Positions 1-7,883 of a stretch of DNA of 64,000 nucleotides are shown here, piece by piece (the stretch's first letter is position 1; each line of letters begins with the position of its first letter). Where the stretch lies: contig NZ_AP017312.1 in assembly GCF_002355375.1 (NCBI RefSeq), positions 2,373,001-2,437,000 of the forward strand, given 5' to 3'. The position numbers and the translations under genes are program-made. Origin of the DNA: Aneurinibacillus soli (lineage in GTDB: Bacteria; Bacillota; Bacilli; Aneurinibacillales; Aneurinibacillaceae). The notes beneath the pieces were generated by a model. It made no database searches. It was not told the DNA's origin and saw nothing but the letters and a program-made list of their open reading frames with translations.

Positions 1-150
1 TTATCGGTATTTGCGATGCCTGCGCAAGCGAAAGATGGGGAAGTTGTCTTGCAAAATGTGATCGCCAAGCATGTACGCCCATTGCTGGAAACAGAACTGG
101 GACTGATTATGCCGCCGCTGTCTAGCGAATTGCATGTGACGAAGGTATAG
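1..150 (+). CDS. dmpL: Phenol hydroxylase P1 subunit (C-terminal end, partial)
   Basis: Open frame from the window edge to a TAG at 148-150, 49 codons, 16 bases ahead of the P2 gene. In multicomponent phenol hydroxylases the order is P1-P2-P3-P4-P5, so the gene immediately before P2 is expected to be P1, the diiron-free beta-type oxygenase subunit that docks on P3. The visible tail is too short to show a diagnostic motif, so the call rests mainly on position. The rest of the gene lies outside the window. Confidence 0.6.
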   Translation, partial: LSVFAMPAQAKDGEVVLQNVIAKHVRPLLETELGLIMPPLSSELHVTKV

Positions 151-166
151 AAGGGAAGGGATATGG

Positions 167-463
167 ATGGCAGTGGTAGGAGAGCGCAGTCGGTATGTTG
201 GCGTTGATCTGACGAACGGACATGTAACAGATGCCGTGATCGAATCAGTCGAGCAGGATAATCCGAGCGCAAAAATTACCCGGTTTCCAGGGTATGCGAA
301 AGTCGAGGCGATTGAGAAGCTTGTTATCAATCGCGAGACCGTAGAAGAGGCGCTCGGGGAAGAGTGGGATACAGAGGATTTGCAACTCATTGTAACGTCG
401 TATTACGGATTTATTCGCGAATGGGACGATGACCAGATTATTATTCAATGGGATAACGTGTAA
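167..463 (+). CDS. dmpM: Phenol hydroxylase P2 regulatory (effector) protein, DmpM/MmoB family
   Basis: A 98-residue acidic protein with the size and character of the cofactor-less MmoB/DmpM effector proteins. These bind the diiron oxygenase and tune oxygen activation and substrate access. Visible family features are the VGVDL stretch near the start and the acidic C-terminus ending in IIIQWDNV. A GGGAAGGG Shine-Dalgarno site at 153-160 supports ATG 167. The gene lies 16 bases after P1 and 12 bases before P3, inside one transcription unit. It carries no metal-binding residues, as expected for this component. Confidence 0.85.
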   Translation: MAVVGERSRYVGVDLTNGHVTDAVIESVEQDNPSAKITRFPGYAKVEAIEKLVINRETVEEALGEEWDTEDLQLIVTSYYGFIREWDDDQIIIQWDNV

Positions 464-475
464 GGGGGGAGAAGC

Positions 476-1975
476 ATGAGCAAAAAGAAAAAGCGCGGAT
501 TAAAAGAAGAATACAACCTGTTTACCCGTGACCTGGATTGGGAACCGAGCTATGTGTCCTGGGATGAGATGTATCCGTATGCGAAGATGGAAGGCATCAA
601 AATTCATGATTGGTCGCGCTGGGAAGATCCATTTCGCGTGACGATTGAGAACTATGTTCGCATCCAGGCCGAGAAAGAGCGGAAATTCCAGGCAATTCGC
701 GAAAACATCGACATGATGCAAAGCCAGCTCGATATTAGTGATGCCCGCTGGCTGGAAGCGATGAAGCTGTTTATGGGTGCTGCTGCCCCGTCCGAATACA
801 ATGCCCACCGCCTGTTTCAATTCGTGGCCCGTCATGTGCCAAGCCCGGCGATTCGCTTCGCGGCTCTGACACAATCGGTTGATGAACTGCGCCACGTGCA
901 GGATCAAGTTCTGATGTTTAATAACTACAACAAATACTACCAGGGCTTCCACAGCTGGCGCCAGGTGGCAAGCCGCCACTGGTTGATGTCAGTGCCGAAG
1001 TCATTCTTTGAAGATGCCCTGACTGCTGGACCGTTTGAAGCACTGGCTGCGATCTCGTTCGGATTTGAAGTCGTGTTCACGAACATTTTGTTCGTCACCG
1101 TTGGTTCGATGGCGGTGAAAAACGGCGACCAGACGTATACCGGGGTCGGCTTCACCTCACAGTCTGATGAGTCACGCCATATGACGCTTGGTATGATGGC
1201 GATTCGTGCCATGCTCGAAGAAGATCCGGATAATGTGCCGATCGTGCAGCGCTGGCTGGACAAGTGGTACTGGCGTGCATACAAAGGGTTTGCGGTTGTA
1301 CCGTACATGCTCGACTACATCGCGCCGCGCAAGCTGATGTCATGGAAAGAAGCATTCGAGATGTACATTGAGGATCAGGTGTTTAACGGTCTGTTTAAGG
1401 ACCTGGAGCCGTATGGCATTCGCCTTCCGCTTCATGCCCAGGACAGCATCAAGGAAAAGGATCATCTGACCCACCAGGTTGCGCTGTTATTGAATCGTCT
1501 GCCACATGTAACGTTCTTCCATCCGTTCGCACCAAACGAGCAGGATAAAGCATTTCTCGCTGAAAAATACGGCAGTGCATGGGAAGATATCTGGGCGAAA
1601 AAATGGGAGCAGCAGACCGATCCAGACCACGATCACATCTATCCGGGCTTGCCACAGTTGTGCCAGACGTGTCAGATTCCGATGATTTTCAGCGAGCCGG
1701 ATAACCCGGAAGAGACATGCTTCCGCCACTCTGTACACGAAGGGGAGACGTATCACTTCTGTTCGGATGGATGTCAGTGGATTTTTGACAACGAACCGGA
1801 CAAATACAAACAGGCATGGCTGCCCGTACATGAAATTCTTTCCGGTAACTGTGGACCGGCGGATAAACTGCATGAGTACTGGGGCGTTGAACCGGAAGAT
1901 ACAGGTGATTATTACGAGTCTCTTAACTATAAAAACTTTACGAAATGGAAGGAAATTCGTGCCCAGGGCATATAA
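476..1975 (+). CDS. dmpN: Phenol hydroxylase P3, diiron oxygenase large subunit
   Basis: A 499-residue catalytic alpha subunit that hydroxylates phenol to catechol. All six carboxylate/histidine ligands of the bacterial multicomponent monooxygenase diiron site can be picked out: E107, E137, H140, E198, E232 and H235, with the DELRH and DESRH motifs at 136-140 and 231-235. Their spacing matches soluble methane monooxygenase. The C-terminal third has a YHS-type domain with Cys396, Cys399, Cys415, Cys429 and Cys433. The length is normal for the family, and a GGGGGAGAAGC site precedes ATG 476. P2 lies upstream and P4 begins 12 bases downstream. Phenol is the likely substrate from gene order, but methylphenols or toluene cannot be excluded. 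Confidence 0.95.
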   Translation: MSKKKKRGLKEEYNLFTRDLDWEPSYVSWDEMYPYAKMEGIKIHDWSRWEDPFRVTIENYVRIQAEKERKFQAIRENIDMMQSQLDISDARWLEAMKLFMGAAAPSEYNAHRLFQFVARHVPSPAIRFAALTQSVDELRHVQDQVLMFNNYNKYYQGFHSWRQVASRHWLMSVPKSFFEDALTAGPFEALAAISFGFEVVFTNILFVTVGSMAVKNGDQTYTGVGFTSQSDESRHMTLGMMAIRAMLEEDPDNVPIVQRWLDKWYWRAYKGFAVVPYMLDYIAPRKLMSWKEAFEMYIEDQVFNGLFKDLEPYGIRLPLHAQDSIKEKDHLTHQVALLLNRLPHVTFFHPFAPNEQDKAFLAEKYGSAWEDIWAKKWEQQTDPDHDHIYPGLPQLCQTCQIPMIFSEPDNPEETCFRHSVHEGETYHFCSDGCQWIFDNEPDKYKQAWLPVHEILSGNCGPADKLHEYWGVEPEDTGDYYESLNYKNFTKWKEIRAQGI

Positions 1976-1987
1976 GGGGGAGATAGC

Positions 1988-2212
1988 ATGATATTTGTAT
2001 ATTTATTTGAACATGGAAACCCGCCCGCATTGTGCCTGCCGGTTGATCCGGCCGCGACCTGGGCGGAATTCAAGGAAACCATTCGCCAGATGTATAAGCG
2101 TGATCCGGATGCTGTGCAGTTGACATACTTCGATGACCCGTTCACACCGGATGATAGCAAGACGCTTACGGAATTAGGAATTGGTCATAAAGGTCTGCTT
2201 AAAATTAAATAA
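1988..2212 (+). CDS. dmpO: Phenol hydroxylase P4 subunit
   Basis: A 74-residue protein in the P4 position directly after P3. P4 of Pseudomonas phenol hydroxylase is about 118 residues, so this version is clearly shorter and lacks one end of the family's usual length. Conserved character includes an aromatic/acidic segment (LTYFDDPFTPDD) near residues 47-58 and a beta-rich fold with no Cys or His metal site. Its proposed role is assembly or iron loading of the oxygenase. It sits in the same operon as P1-P3 and is followed 17 bases later by the dioxygenase gene with a GAGGAGGGAATT ribosome site. Confidence 0.8.
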   Translation: MIFVYLFEHGNPPALCLPVDPAATWAEFKETIRQMYKRDPDAVQLTYFDDPFTPDDSKTLTELGIGHKGLLKIK

Positions 2213-2229
2213 AACGAGGAGGGAATTAT

Positions 2230-3141
2230 ATGGCAATCATGCGTCTGGGTCGTGTACAAATCCGCGTGCCGAATTGGGAGAAATCGATTTTCTATTATAA
2301 AAATGTACTCGGATTAATTGAAACCGCCCGTGATGAAAACCATGTGTATCTCAAAGCATGGGATGAATATGATCATCATAGTGTGATTCTGCAAAAAGCA
2401 GATACGGCAGGCCTGGATCACCTGGCGTTCAAATGTGAATTTGCCCAAGACCTCGATTTGTACGAGCAGAAGCTGAGTGACTACGGCATTGTCGTACAGC
2501 GGGTTCCGAAAGGCACGCGCATTGCGGAAGGCGAAGCGATTCGCTTCCAGCTCCCGACTGAGCACTGGGTAGAATTGTATCATGAGATCGAAGTGGTAGG
2601 CAACGGGATGCCGCTTGTGAATCCAGACCCGTGGCCGGATCATCTGGTCGGAATCGCGCCACCACGCCTTGATCATCTGCTGGTGACAGGCGACGATATT
2701 GAAGGAGTAAGCCGCCTGTTTATGGATGTATTCGACTTCAAAATGAGCGAGCAACTTGTCGACCATAGCGGAGAAGGACAGCTTGCAACCTGGTTGTTCA
2801 AGACGAATACAGCGCATGACATCGCGTTTGTAAAAGGACCGAATGGACGTCTGCATCATATCGCTTTCTGGCTGGATGAATGGGTAGAGCTGCGTAAAGC
2901 GGCAGATATCATGGCGAAAAACGATGTGACCATTGATATAGGGCCGACCCGCCATGGCATTACGCGAGGGACAACGATCTACTTCTTTGACCCGTCTGGC
3001 AACCGCAACGAAGTGTTCTGCGGTGGCTATATCACGTATCCGGATTCTCCGACGATTACGTGGACAGAAGATACGATTGGCAAAGCGATTTTCTTCTTTG
3101 AGCGCGAGCTGAATGACCGATTTATGAATGTGAATTCATAG
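2230..3141 (+). CDS. dmpB: Catechol 2,3-dioxygenase, copy 1
   Basis: A 303-residue extradiol dioxygenase of the vicinal oxygen chelate superfamily that opens catechol to 2-hydroxymuconic semialdehyde. Two glyoxalase-type domains are visible. The Fe(II) ligands are H149, H210 and E261, and the acid-base residues H242 and Y251 lie in the strand carrying FFDPSGNRNEVF; spacing agrees with XylE. It directly follows the hydroxylase genes, so product passes straight into cleavage. It differs from the second copy (4852-5763) at only three residues: V88, K94 and Q184 here, A88, R94 and K184 there. The pair is a recent or homogenised duplication. Confidence 0.95.
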   Translation: MAIMRLGRVQIRVPNWEKSIFYYKNVLGLIETARDENHVYLKAWDEYDHHSVILQKADTAGLDHLAFKCEFAQDLDLYEQKLSDYGIVVQRVPKGTRIAEGEAIRFQLPTEHWVELYHEIEVVGNGMPLVNPDPWPDHLVGIAPPRLDHLLVTGDDIEGVSRLFMDVFDFKMSEQLVDHSGEGQLATWLFKTNTAHDIAFVKGPNGRLHHIAFWLDEWVELRKAADIMAKNDVTIDIGPTRHGITRGTTIYFFDPSGNRNEVFCGGYITYPDSPTITWTEDTIGKAIFFFERELNDRFMNVNS

Positions 3142-3168
3142 GAACCAGTTAATAGTGTTATATGATGC

Positions 3169-3208
3169 GCGGACCAGCGGAGATGTACAGTCATCTCCGT
3201 CCTGGCCG
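3169..3208 (+). other. Intercistronic hairpin between dioxygenase and ferredoxin
   Basis: A 7-bp perfect stem (GGAGATG at 3179-3185, CATCTCC at 3192-3198, six-base loop) is extended outward by further pairing of GCGG..CAG with CTG..CCGC. No U-tract follows, so it is not an obvious terminator. It may stabilise or be a processing point of the upstream hydroxylase-dioxygenase mRNA. Confidence 0.45.
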
Positions 3209-3259
3209 CTATTGGGCGTGAGGAAGGACGACTCCACGACAGAACAGGAGAAGATAATA

Positions 3260-3544
3260 ATGGCATACGATATTGTAATTGAACCGCTCGGTGTAACGAT
3301 TGCATGTGAAGAAGAACAAACAATTATGGATGCTTTGGTTTCCAATGGGGTAAAAGTAAAAAGTTTGTGTCGTACAGGCCGATGCGGCATGTGCAAATCG
3401 CATATTCATGAAGGGGAAGTAGACTATGGAGAGGCTAATCCCCATACGTTGTTCGAGTCAGAGCGGGAAGAAGGAAAAGTGCTGCTCTGTACAGCTACAC
3501 CGCTGAGTGATCTCGTTATTGAGATTGAAGATAGCGTTTTATAA
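3260..3544 (+). CDS. Plant-type [2Fe-2S] ferredoxin corresponding to the N-terminal domain of phenol hydroxylase reductase P5
   Basis: A 94-residue protein with Cys37, Cys42, Cys45 and Cys77, the C-x4-C-x2-C...C pattern of plant-type ferredoxins. The segment around 53-88 (EVDYGEANPHTL, then LLC and PLSDLVIE) resembles the ferredoxin domain of DmpP/P5. P5 normally continues with FAD and NADH domains to about 350 residues; here the frame stops right after the ferredoxin domain. It would pass electrons to P3 but needs a separate NADH-dependent reductase. A CAGGAG site precedes ATG 3260. A terminator and a repeat element begin within 60 bases of the stop, so either natural splitting or truncation is possible. 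Confidence 0.8.
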   Translation: MAYDIVIEPLGVTIACEEEQTIMDALVSNGVKVKSLCRTGRCGMCKSHIHEGEVDYGEANPHTLFESEREEGKVLLCTATPLSDLVIEIEDSVL

Positions 3545-3564
3545 GCGATGAATATACAAAGGAC

Positions 3565-3614
3565 GAGGCTGTCTCAAAAGCTGCAACACGGCGACTGAGG
3601 CAGCCTCTGTTTTC
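3565..3614 (+). terminator. Terminator after the phenol hydroxylase segment
   Basis: GAGGCTG-CTCA near 3565-3575 pairs with TGAG-CAGCCTC at 3596-3607, followed by TGTTTTC. It lies 20 bases after the ferredoxin stop codon. The right arm is also the beginning of the homology block shared with 23668-24043. Confidence 0.65.
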
Positions 3615-4015
3615 TTGGTGGAGGATTTCTCCAACGTGTGGTGGAGGAGCGGGATCGGGCGGGGCCTCGTCACTTCGGTACGCTTACGGAGAAGTGGTAA
3701 CTGTCCGCTTCAGGTGCCAGGCGAACTCGCCCACAAAAGAAAGCCCACGATGAATTCACATCGAAGCATTGTGGGCAAAGGCCCGTTCGTCTGCCCCCTT
3801 CCGCTGGGAAGTCGCGTACAGGCGTTCCGTTGCCCCGCCCGATCCCGCTCCTGACACAGCTTGGACGGACACCATCAAGCAATATCAAGAGGCTGAACCT
3901 TGCTATGCAGGTAAAAAATGAGGAAGCTGTCTTTCAAAAAGCCAGTTGCGACCCGAGCAAATCCGTTCTGGCGTTGCATGTTTTTTGTAAACCGAAACGT
4001 TGTGCGGGGAGCGGG
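3594..4015 (+). repeat. Interspersed repeat block, copy A1, containing a 206-bp element with perfect 20-bp inverted ends
   Basis: The core element runs 3646-3851 and is bounded by GGAGCGGGATCGGGCGGGGC at 3646-3665 and its exact reverse complement at 3832-3851. The interior is partly self-complementary and carries GGGCAAAGGCCCGTTCG. The whole block, including about 50 bases of left flank and 165 bases of right flank, recurs in inverted orientation at about 23668-24043. It ends at 4015 in GGGGAGCGGG, the position where the neighbouring element begins in the other locus. No transposase is encoded and no clear target duplication is seen. It fills the space between two convergent genes. ORFs across it look like by-products of the repeat. 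Confidence 0.8.
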
Positions 4016-4029
4016 TAAAACGATTAGAT

Positions 4030-4458
4030 TTACGTTGACTCCACCAGTTCTAAAGCTGCCACACAACATGCCATATCCTGTTCGGTGCTTCCACCACTGA
4101 CACCAATCGCACCGATAATCTCACCTTCTACCGTAATCGGATAGCCTCCGCCAAACGTCACAAGCCGTGATGTATGGACGATGCCTTCACGCAGGGCTGG
4201 TTCTTGTGAAATCAATGGATGCCACTCATGGGTTGGAATGCCGAAAGCGGCTCCTGTATAAGCTTTATTAATCGAGATATCAATACTTAAAATAGGAGCG
4301 CCATCCATGCGGGAAAAATGGACAAGATGGCCGCTTTCATCGACGATCGCGACATTGATTTGTACGCCTAACTCGTTTGCTTTTGTAAGGGAACACTCTA
4401 CCATTTGGGCAGCTAGTTCATTTGTGATTGATTTTTTTACGCGATATTTGTTCATCAT
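4030..4458 (-). CDS. GlcG/HbpS family protein
   Basis: A 142-residue protein of the GlcG/HbpS family, small alpha/beta domains often encoded in catabolic operons and in some cases heme-binding. Typical elements are visible: NVAIVDESGHLVHFSRMDGA near 36-55, then the Gly-rich FGGGYPI and GAIGVSGG near the C-terminus. An AGGAGAATC site supports ATG 4458, with ATG 4455 as an alternative. It is read against the surrounding catabolic genes, so it is separately transcribed. Its job in the pathway is unknown; a scavenging or redox role for the meta-cleavage enzymes is only a guess. Confidence 0.8.
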   Translation of the reverse strand: MMNKYRVKKSITNELAAQMVECSLTKANELGVQINVAIVDESGHLVHFSRMDGAPILSIDISINKAYTGAAFGIPTHEWHPLISQEPALREGIVHTSRLVTFGGGYPITVEGEIIGAIGVSGGSTEQDMACCVAALELVEST

Positions 4459-4851
4459 GATTCTCCTTTTTTATATTTTTTAAATTATAAATTTTCAGAA
4501 TTGTTACAGTGGATATTCTAATTTATCGCTTATCATTATGTCAATATGATGATACATAGGGGGAGAATGTAATGGAGAGGGCAAAGGATTTGTCATTGCG
4601 GCAATTGCTGCGTTTGCATCCAGAGATATGCCCGGGTATGTCTTTTTTGTTTGTGTAGCCGAATCGTACAAATTAACAAGAAGCAATTCATACGATTAGA
4701 CGCAACCGCTTTCATGCAGTTATTGTATGAATTTTCAGCCTATATTGTCGTATTCAGAAAAGATAAAATTCACTACTATTATTTTAATAACAGCTGTACA
4801 TGCTGAATGAAGAAAGCGTTTACTAGATAGCTTATCGAAGGGGGAAGTTGT
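4459..4851. other. 393-base gap with a regulatory region and a possible gene fragment
   Basis: This stretch separates the divergent GlcG-like gene and the second dioxygenase, so it should hold both promoters, but no convincing -35/-10 pair stands out. It is AT-rich. A 28-codon frame at 4572-4658 starts with ATG after GGGGGAGAATGTA and has a well-formed amphipathic beginning (KDLSLRQLLRLHPE). It then stops at TAG, which could be the remnant N-terminus of a lost regulator or chance. The dioxygenase has GAAGGGGGAAGTTGT just before ATG 4852. Confidence 0.4.
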
Positions 4852-5763
4852 ATGGCCATCATGCGTCTTGGTCGCGTACAAATCCGCGTGCCGAATTGGG
4901 AAAAATCGATTTTCTATTACAAGAATGTACTCGGGTTAATTGAGACGGCCCGTGATGAAAACCATGTGTATCTCAAAGCATGGGATGAATATGATCATCA
5001 TAGTGTGATTCTGCAAAAAGCAGATACAGCAGGTCTGGATCACTTGGCGTTCAAATGTGAATTTGCCCAAGACCTCGATTTGTACGAGCAGAAACTGAGT
5101 GACTACGGCATTGCCGTACAGCGGGTTCCAAGAGGCACGCGCATTGCGGAAGGTGAAGCGATTCGCTTTCAGCTACCGACTGAGCATTGGGTAGAGTTGT
5201 ATCATGAGATCGAAGTGGTGGGCAACGGGATGCCGCTTGTGAATCCGGATCCGTGGCCGGATCACCTGGTCGGAATCGCGCCGCCACGCCTTGATCATCT
5301 GCTGGTGACAGGTGATGACATTGAAGGAGTAAGCCGCCTGTTTATGGATGTATTCGACTTCAAAATGAGCGAGCAACTTGTCGACCATAGCGGGGAAGGA
5401 AAGCTTGCAACCTGGCTGTTCAAGACAAATACAGCGCATGACATCGCGTTTGTAAAAGGACCGAATGGACGTCTGCATCACATCGCTTTCTGGCTGGATG
5501 AATGGGTAGAGTTGCGTAAAGCGGCGGATATCATGGCGAAAAACGATGTGACCATTGATATCGGGCCAACCCGCCATGGCATTACGCGTGGGACGACGAT
5601 CTACTTCTTCGATCCATCTGGCAACCGCAACGAGGTGTTCTGCGGCGGCTATATCACGTATCCGGATTCTCCGACGATTACGTGGACAGAAGATACGATC
5701 GGCAAAGCGATTTTCTTCTTCGAGCGCGAGTTGAATGATCGATTTATGAATGTGAATTCGTAA
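4852..5763 (+). CDS. dmpB: Catechol 2,3-dioxygenase, copy 2
   Basis: A 303-residue extradiol dioxygenase with the same ligands as copy 1 (H149, H210, E261; H242 and Y251 conserved). Only residues 88, 94 and 184 differ between the copies, while many synonymous bases differ, so both are under purifying selection rather than being a fresh exact duplicate. This copy heads the second part of the pathway and is followed by its own terminator-like hairpin and then a XylT-type ferredoxin. Two copies would raise ring-cleavage capacity, or be expressed under different control from separate promoters. Confidence 0.95.
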   Translation: MAIMRLGRVQIRVPNWEKSIFYYKNVLGLIETARDENHVYLKAWDEYDHHSVILQKADTAGLDHLAFKCEFAQDLDLYEQKLSDYGIAVQRVPRGTRIAEGEAIRFQLPTEHWVELYHEIEVVGNGMPLVNPDPWPDHLVGIAPPRLDHLLVTGDDIEGVSRLFMDVFDFKMSEQLVDHSGEGKLATWLFKTNTAHDIAFVKGPNGRLHHIAFWLDEWVELRKAADIMAKNDVTIDIGPTRHGITRGTTIYFFDPSGNRNEVFCGGYITYPDSPTITWTEDTIGKAIFFFERELNDRFMNVNS

Positions 5764-5781
5764 GGCTCGAAATAGTAGATA

Positions 5782-5820
5782 GGAAGAAAAAAGAGGAGAG
5801 AGAATTCTCCTCTTTCTTCC
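5782..5820 (+). terminator. Hairpin after second catechol dioxygenase
   Basis: GAGGAGA at about 5792-5798 pairs with TCTCCTC after a short loop. Outer GGAAGAAA and TTTCTTCC arms extend the stem, and the 3' side is T-rich (TTTCTTCCTTATT). It could end part of the transcript between the dioxygenase and the ferredoxin gene. Confidence 0.55.
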
Positions 5821-5862
5821 TTATTATATGGAATCTATCTTGATAGAAGCGGAGGCCAAATC

Positions 5863-6135
5863 ATGGATACATATAACATGTATGTACGTGGTCAGGAGAA
5901 AGAAATAAAAGCTTCTGCCAAGCGGACGCTGCTTGATGCTGCTGCCGCTGCCCGGCTACCGCTGCTTGTCGGTTGCAAAGGCGGAGGATGTGGTGTGTGT
6001 AAAGTACGAATTATCGACGGGATGATCGAACACGGTTTTTACTCGAAATCGGTGCTTACGGATGAGGAACGATCTGCCGGATACGTACTTGCATGCCAGG
6101 CCAGGCCGCTATCTGATGTGACAATTGATTTGTGA
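5863..6135 (+). CDS. dmpQ: XylT/DmpQ-type [2Fe-2S] ferredoxin
   Basis: A 90-residue plant-type ferredoxin with cluster ligands Cys38, Cys43, Cys46 and Cys78. It sits right after a catechol 2,3-dioxygenase, the usual place for XylT/DmpQ, which re-reduces the active-site iron of the dioxygenase after oxidative inactivation. It lacks the GEVDYGEA-type segment that ties the other ferredoxin (3260-3544) to P5, so the two probably serve different partners. A GAAGCGGAGG site is upstream of ATG 5863. The downstream hydratase gene begins 37 bases later. Confidence 0.8.
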   Translation: MDTYNMYVRGQEKEIKASAKRTLLDAAAAARLPLLVGCKGGGCGVCKVRIIDGMIEHGFYSKSVLTDEERSAGYVLACQARPLSDVTIDL

Positions 6136-6172
6136 AAATAAAGAAGTGGACAGACAAGGAGGAAAAAGCAGC

Positions 6173-6958
6173 ATGGTAGCAACAGAGCAAATTACGGCAC
6201 TTGCAGCGAAACTGTATCGCGCTGATCAGGAGCGGACCCCGATTTCACCGTTGACAGAAGCTGATCCAAATTTGAGTGCGGAGGACGCGTACCGCATTCA
6301 GTTGGAGTGGGTACGCCTGCAGCAGCAGGCAGGCCGTCGTATTGTCGGTAAGAAAATCGGCCTTACATCGAAGCCGATGCAGCAGATGATGGGGGTAACA
6401 GAGCCGGATTACGGGCACTTGTTTGACCATATGGTGTTGTCGGATCAAGATGTTATGCGAACAGACGAGTTACTTCAACCGAGAATCGAGGCTGAGGTTG
6501 CATTTATTCTGAAACGTGATCTAAAGGGACCGGGTGTTACGGTAGCCGATGTTCTCAGTGCTACTCGCTACGTCGTACCTTCGATTGAAATCATCGATAG
6601 TCGCATTAGCGATTGGAAGATCAAGCTTTCAGATACGATCGCAGATAATGGCTCATCTGCCCGGGTTGTACTCGGTAGTAAGCCAGTTCCGATTGATGGT
6701 CTTGATCTCCAGCTTATGGGGATGGTACTTGAGAAAAATGGACAGCAAATTAGCACAGGTGCAGGAGCTGCAGCTCTAGGACATCCGGCGTATGCGATTG
6801 CGTGGCTGGCAAATAAACTGGCCGCGTATGATATCAGCCTGCATGCTGGCGAAATTATTCTGCCAGGGGCAGTAGCCAAAGCTGTGCCTGTTGAAAAAGG
6901 TGACCACATTACGGTGCGCTTTAGTGAAATTGGCTCTGTGTCAGTAGCATTCGGGTAA
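6173..6958 (+). CDS. dmpE: 2-oxopent-4-enoate (2-hydroxypenta-2,4-dienoate) hydratase
   Basis: A 261-residue member of the hydratase/decarboxylase (FAH-like) family that adds water to 2-hydroxypentadienoate to give 4-hydroxy-2-oxovalerate. Family landmarks are GKKIGLTSK near 57-65, the E-x-E metal site in [17 protein letters not shown], and [12 protein letters not shown]. The SRI-DWKIK sequence and the [10 protein letters not shown] motif favour DmpE over DmpH. ATG 6173 is chosen because AGGAGG lies just before it and the length equals that of DmpE. A paralogue (8898-9689) lies two genes downstream. Confidence 0.85.
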   Translation: MVATEQITALAAKLYRADQERTPISPLTEADPNLSAEDAYRIQLEWVRLQQQAGRRIVGKKIGLTSKPMQQMMGVTEPDYGHLFDHMVLSDQDVMRTDELLQPRIEAEVAFILKRDLKGPGVTVADVLSATRYVVPSIEIIDSRISDWKIKLSDTIADNGSSARVVLGSKPVPIDGLDLQLMGMVLEKNGQQISTGAGAAALGHPAYAIAWLANKLAAYDISLHAGEIILPGAVAKAVPVEKGDHITVRFSEIGSVSVAFG

Positions 6959-6983
6959 GTGGATAAGAAAGGAGAGATACAAA

Positions 6984-7883
6984 GTGGCAAAATTGAAAGC
7001 AGCCATTATTGGTTCCGGCAATATCGGAACCGATCTCATGTATAAACTGGAGCGTAGTGATGTGCTTGAGCTCACAGCCGTCATCGGCATTGACCCGGAA
7101 TCAGACGGACTAGCGCGTGCGGCAGAACGTGGATATTTGACGTTTGCAAATGGAATTAAAGCGCTTGAGGAAAATCCGGATATCGCTGATGTTGTATTTG
7201 ATGCGACATCAGCTAAAGCGCATGTGCGCCATGCTAAAACATTGCGGGAGCTGGGCAAGCTGGCCATTGATTTGACACCAGCAGCACGCGGCCCGTTTCT
7301 TTCCCCGGTCGTGAATTTAGGGAGCAATCTGGATGCGGATAACGTGAATTTGATTACGTGCGGCGGACAGGCGACCATTCCGATGGTACATGCCATTAAT
7401 CGGGTAGCCGATGTGTCATACGGTGAGATCGTCGCCACCGTTTCAAGTAAAAGCGCAGGTCCTGGCACGCGGGCAAATATCGATGAGTTTACGATTACAA
7501 CGCGTCGTGGGATCGAGGAAGTGGGCGGCGCCGATCGCGGCAAGGCGATTATTATTTTAAATCCGGCTGAGCCACCGATTTTGATGCGGGATACGGTACA
7601 TTGTGAAGTGAAAAACATGGATGAAGAGAAAATTCGTGCGTCCATTGATGAAATGATCACAGAAGTGCAATCGTACGTGCCGGGGTATCGCTTGAAGCAG
7701 GAGCCATTGTTTGATGGCAATCGTGTCACGGTGTTTCTGGAAGTGGAAGGGGCAGGCGATTATTTTCCGCCATATGCCGGTAACCTTGACATCATGACAG
7801 CGGCAGCAGTGCGTGTGGCAGAAGACTTTGCACGTCACAGACTCGCGACAGGAGGAGAACGTTATGAAACGAAACAGCGATAA
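6984..7883 (+). CDS. dmpF: Acetaldehyde dehydrogenase (acylating)
   Basis: A 299-residue NAD-dependent enzyme that turns acetaldehyde into acetyl-CoA, working in a channelling complex with the aldolase DmpG. The N-terminal Rossmann motif GSGNIGTDL and the catalytic cysteine in LITCGGQAT near residue 130 are visible. It starts at GTG 6984 after GAAAGGAGAG. The last 20 bases overlap the aldolase gene, consistent with tightly coupled synthesis of the complex. Length and gene order match the Pseudomonas dmp/xyl operons. Confidence 0.93.
   Translation: MAKLKAAIIGSGNIGTDLMYKLERSDVLELTAVIGIDPESDGLARAAERGYLTFANGIKALEENPDIADVVFDATSAKAHVRHAKTLRELGKLAIDLTPAARGPFLSPVVNLGSNLDADNVNLITCGGQATIPMVHAINRVADVSYGEIVATVSSKSAGPGTRANIDEFTITTRRGIEEVGGADRGKAIIILNPAEPPILMRDTVHCEVKNMDEEKIRASIDEMITEVQSYVPGYRLKQEPLFDGNRVTVFLEVEGAGDYFPPYAGNLDIMTAAAVRVAEDFARHRLATGGERYETKQR

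Noticed and set aside
3615-4100. Several open frames of 60-80 codons across the repeat block on both strands
   Set aside because: They coincide with the repeated element, lack ribosome sites, and have Arg/Pro-rich low-quality composition. The same frames reappear at 23359-24064 because the DNA is repeated.
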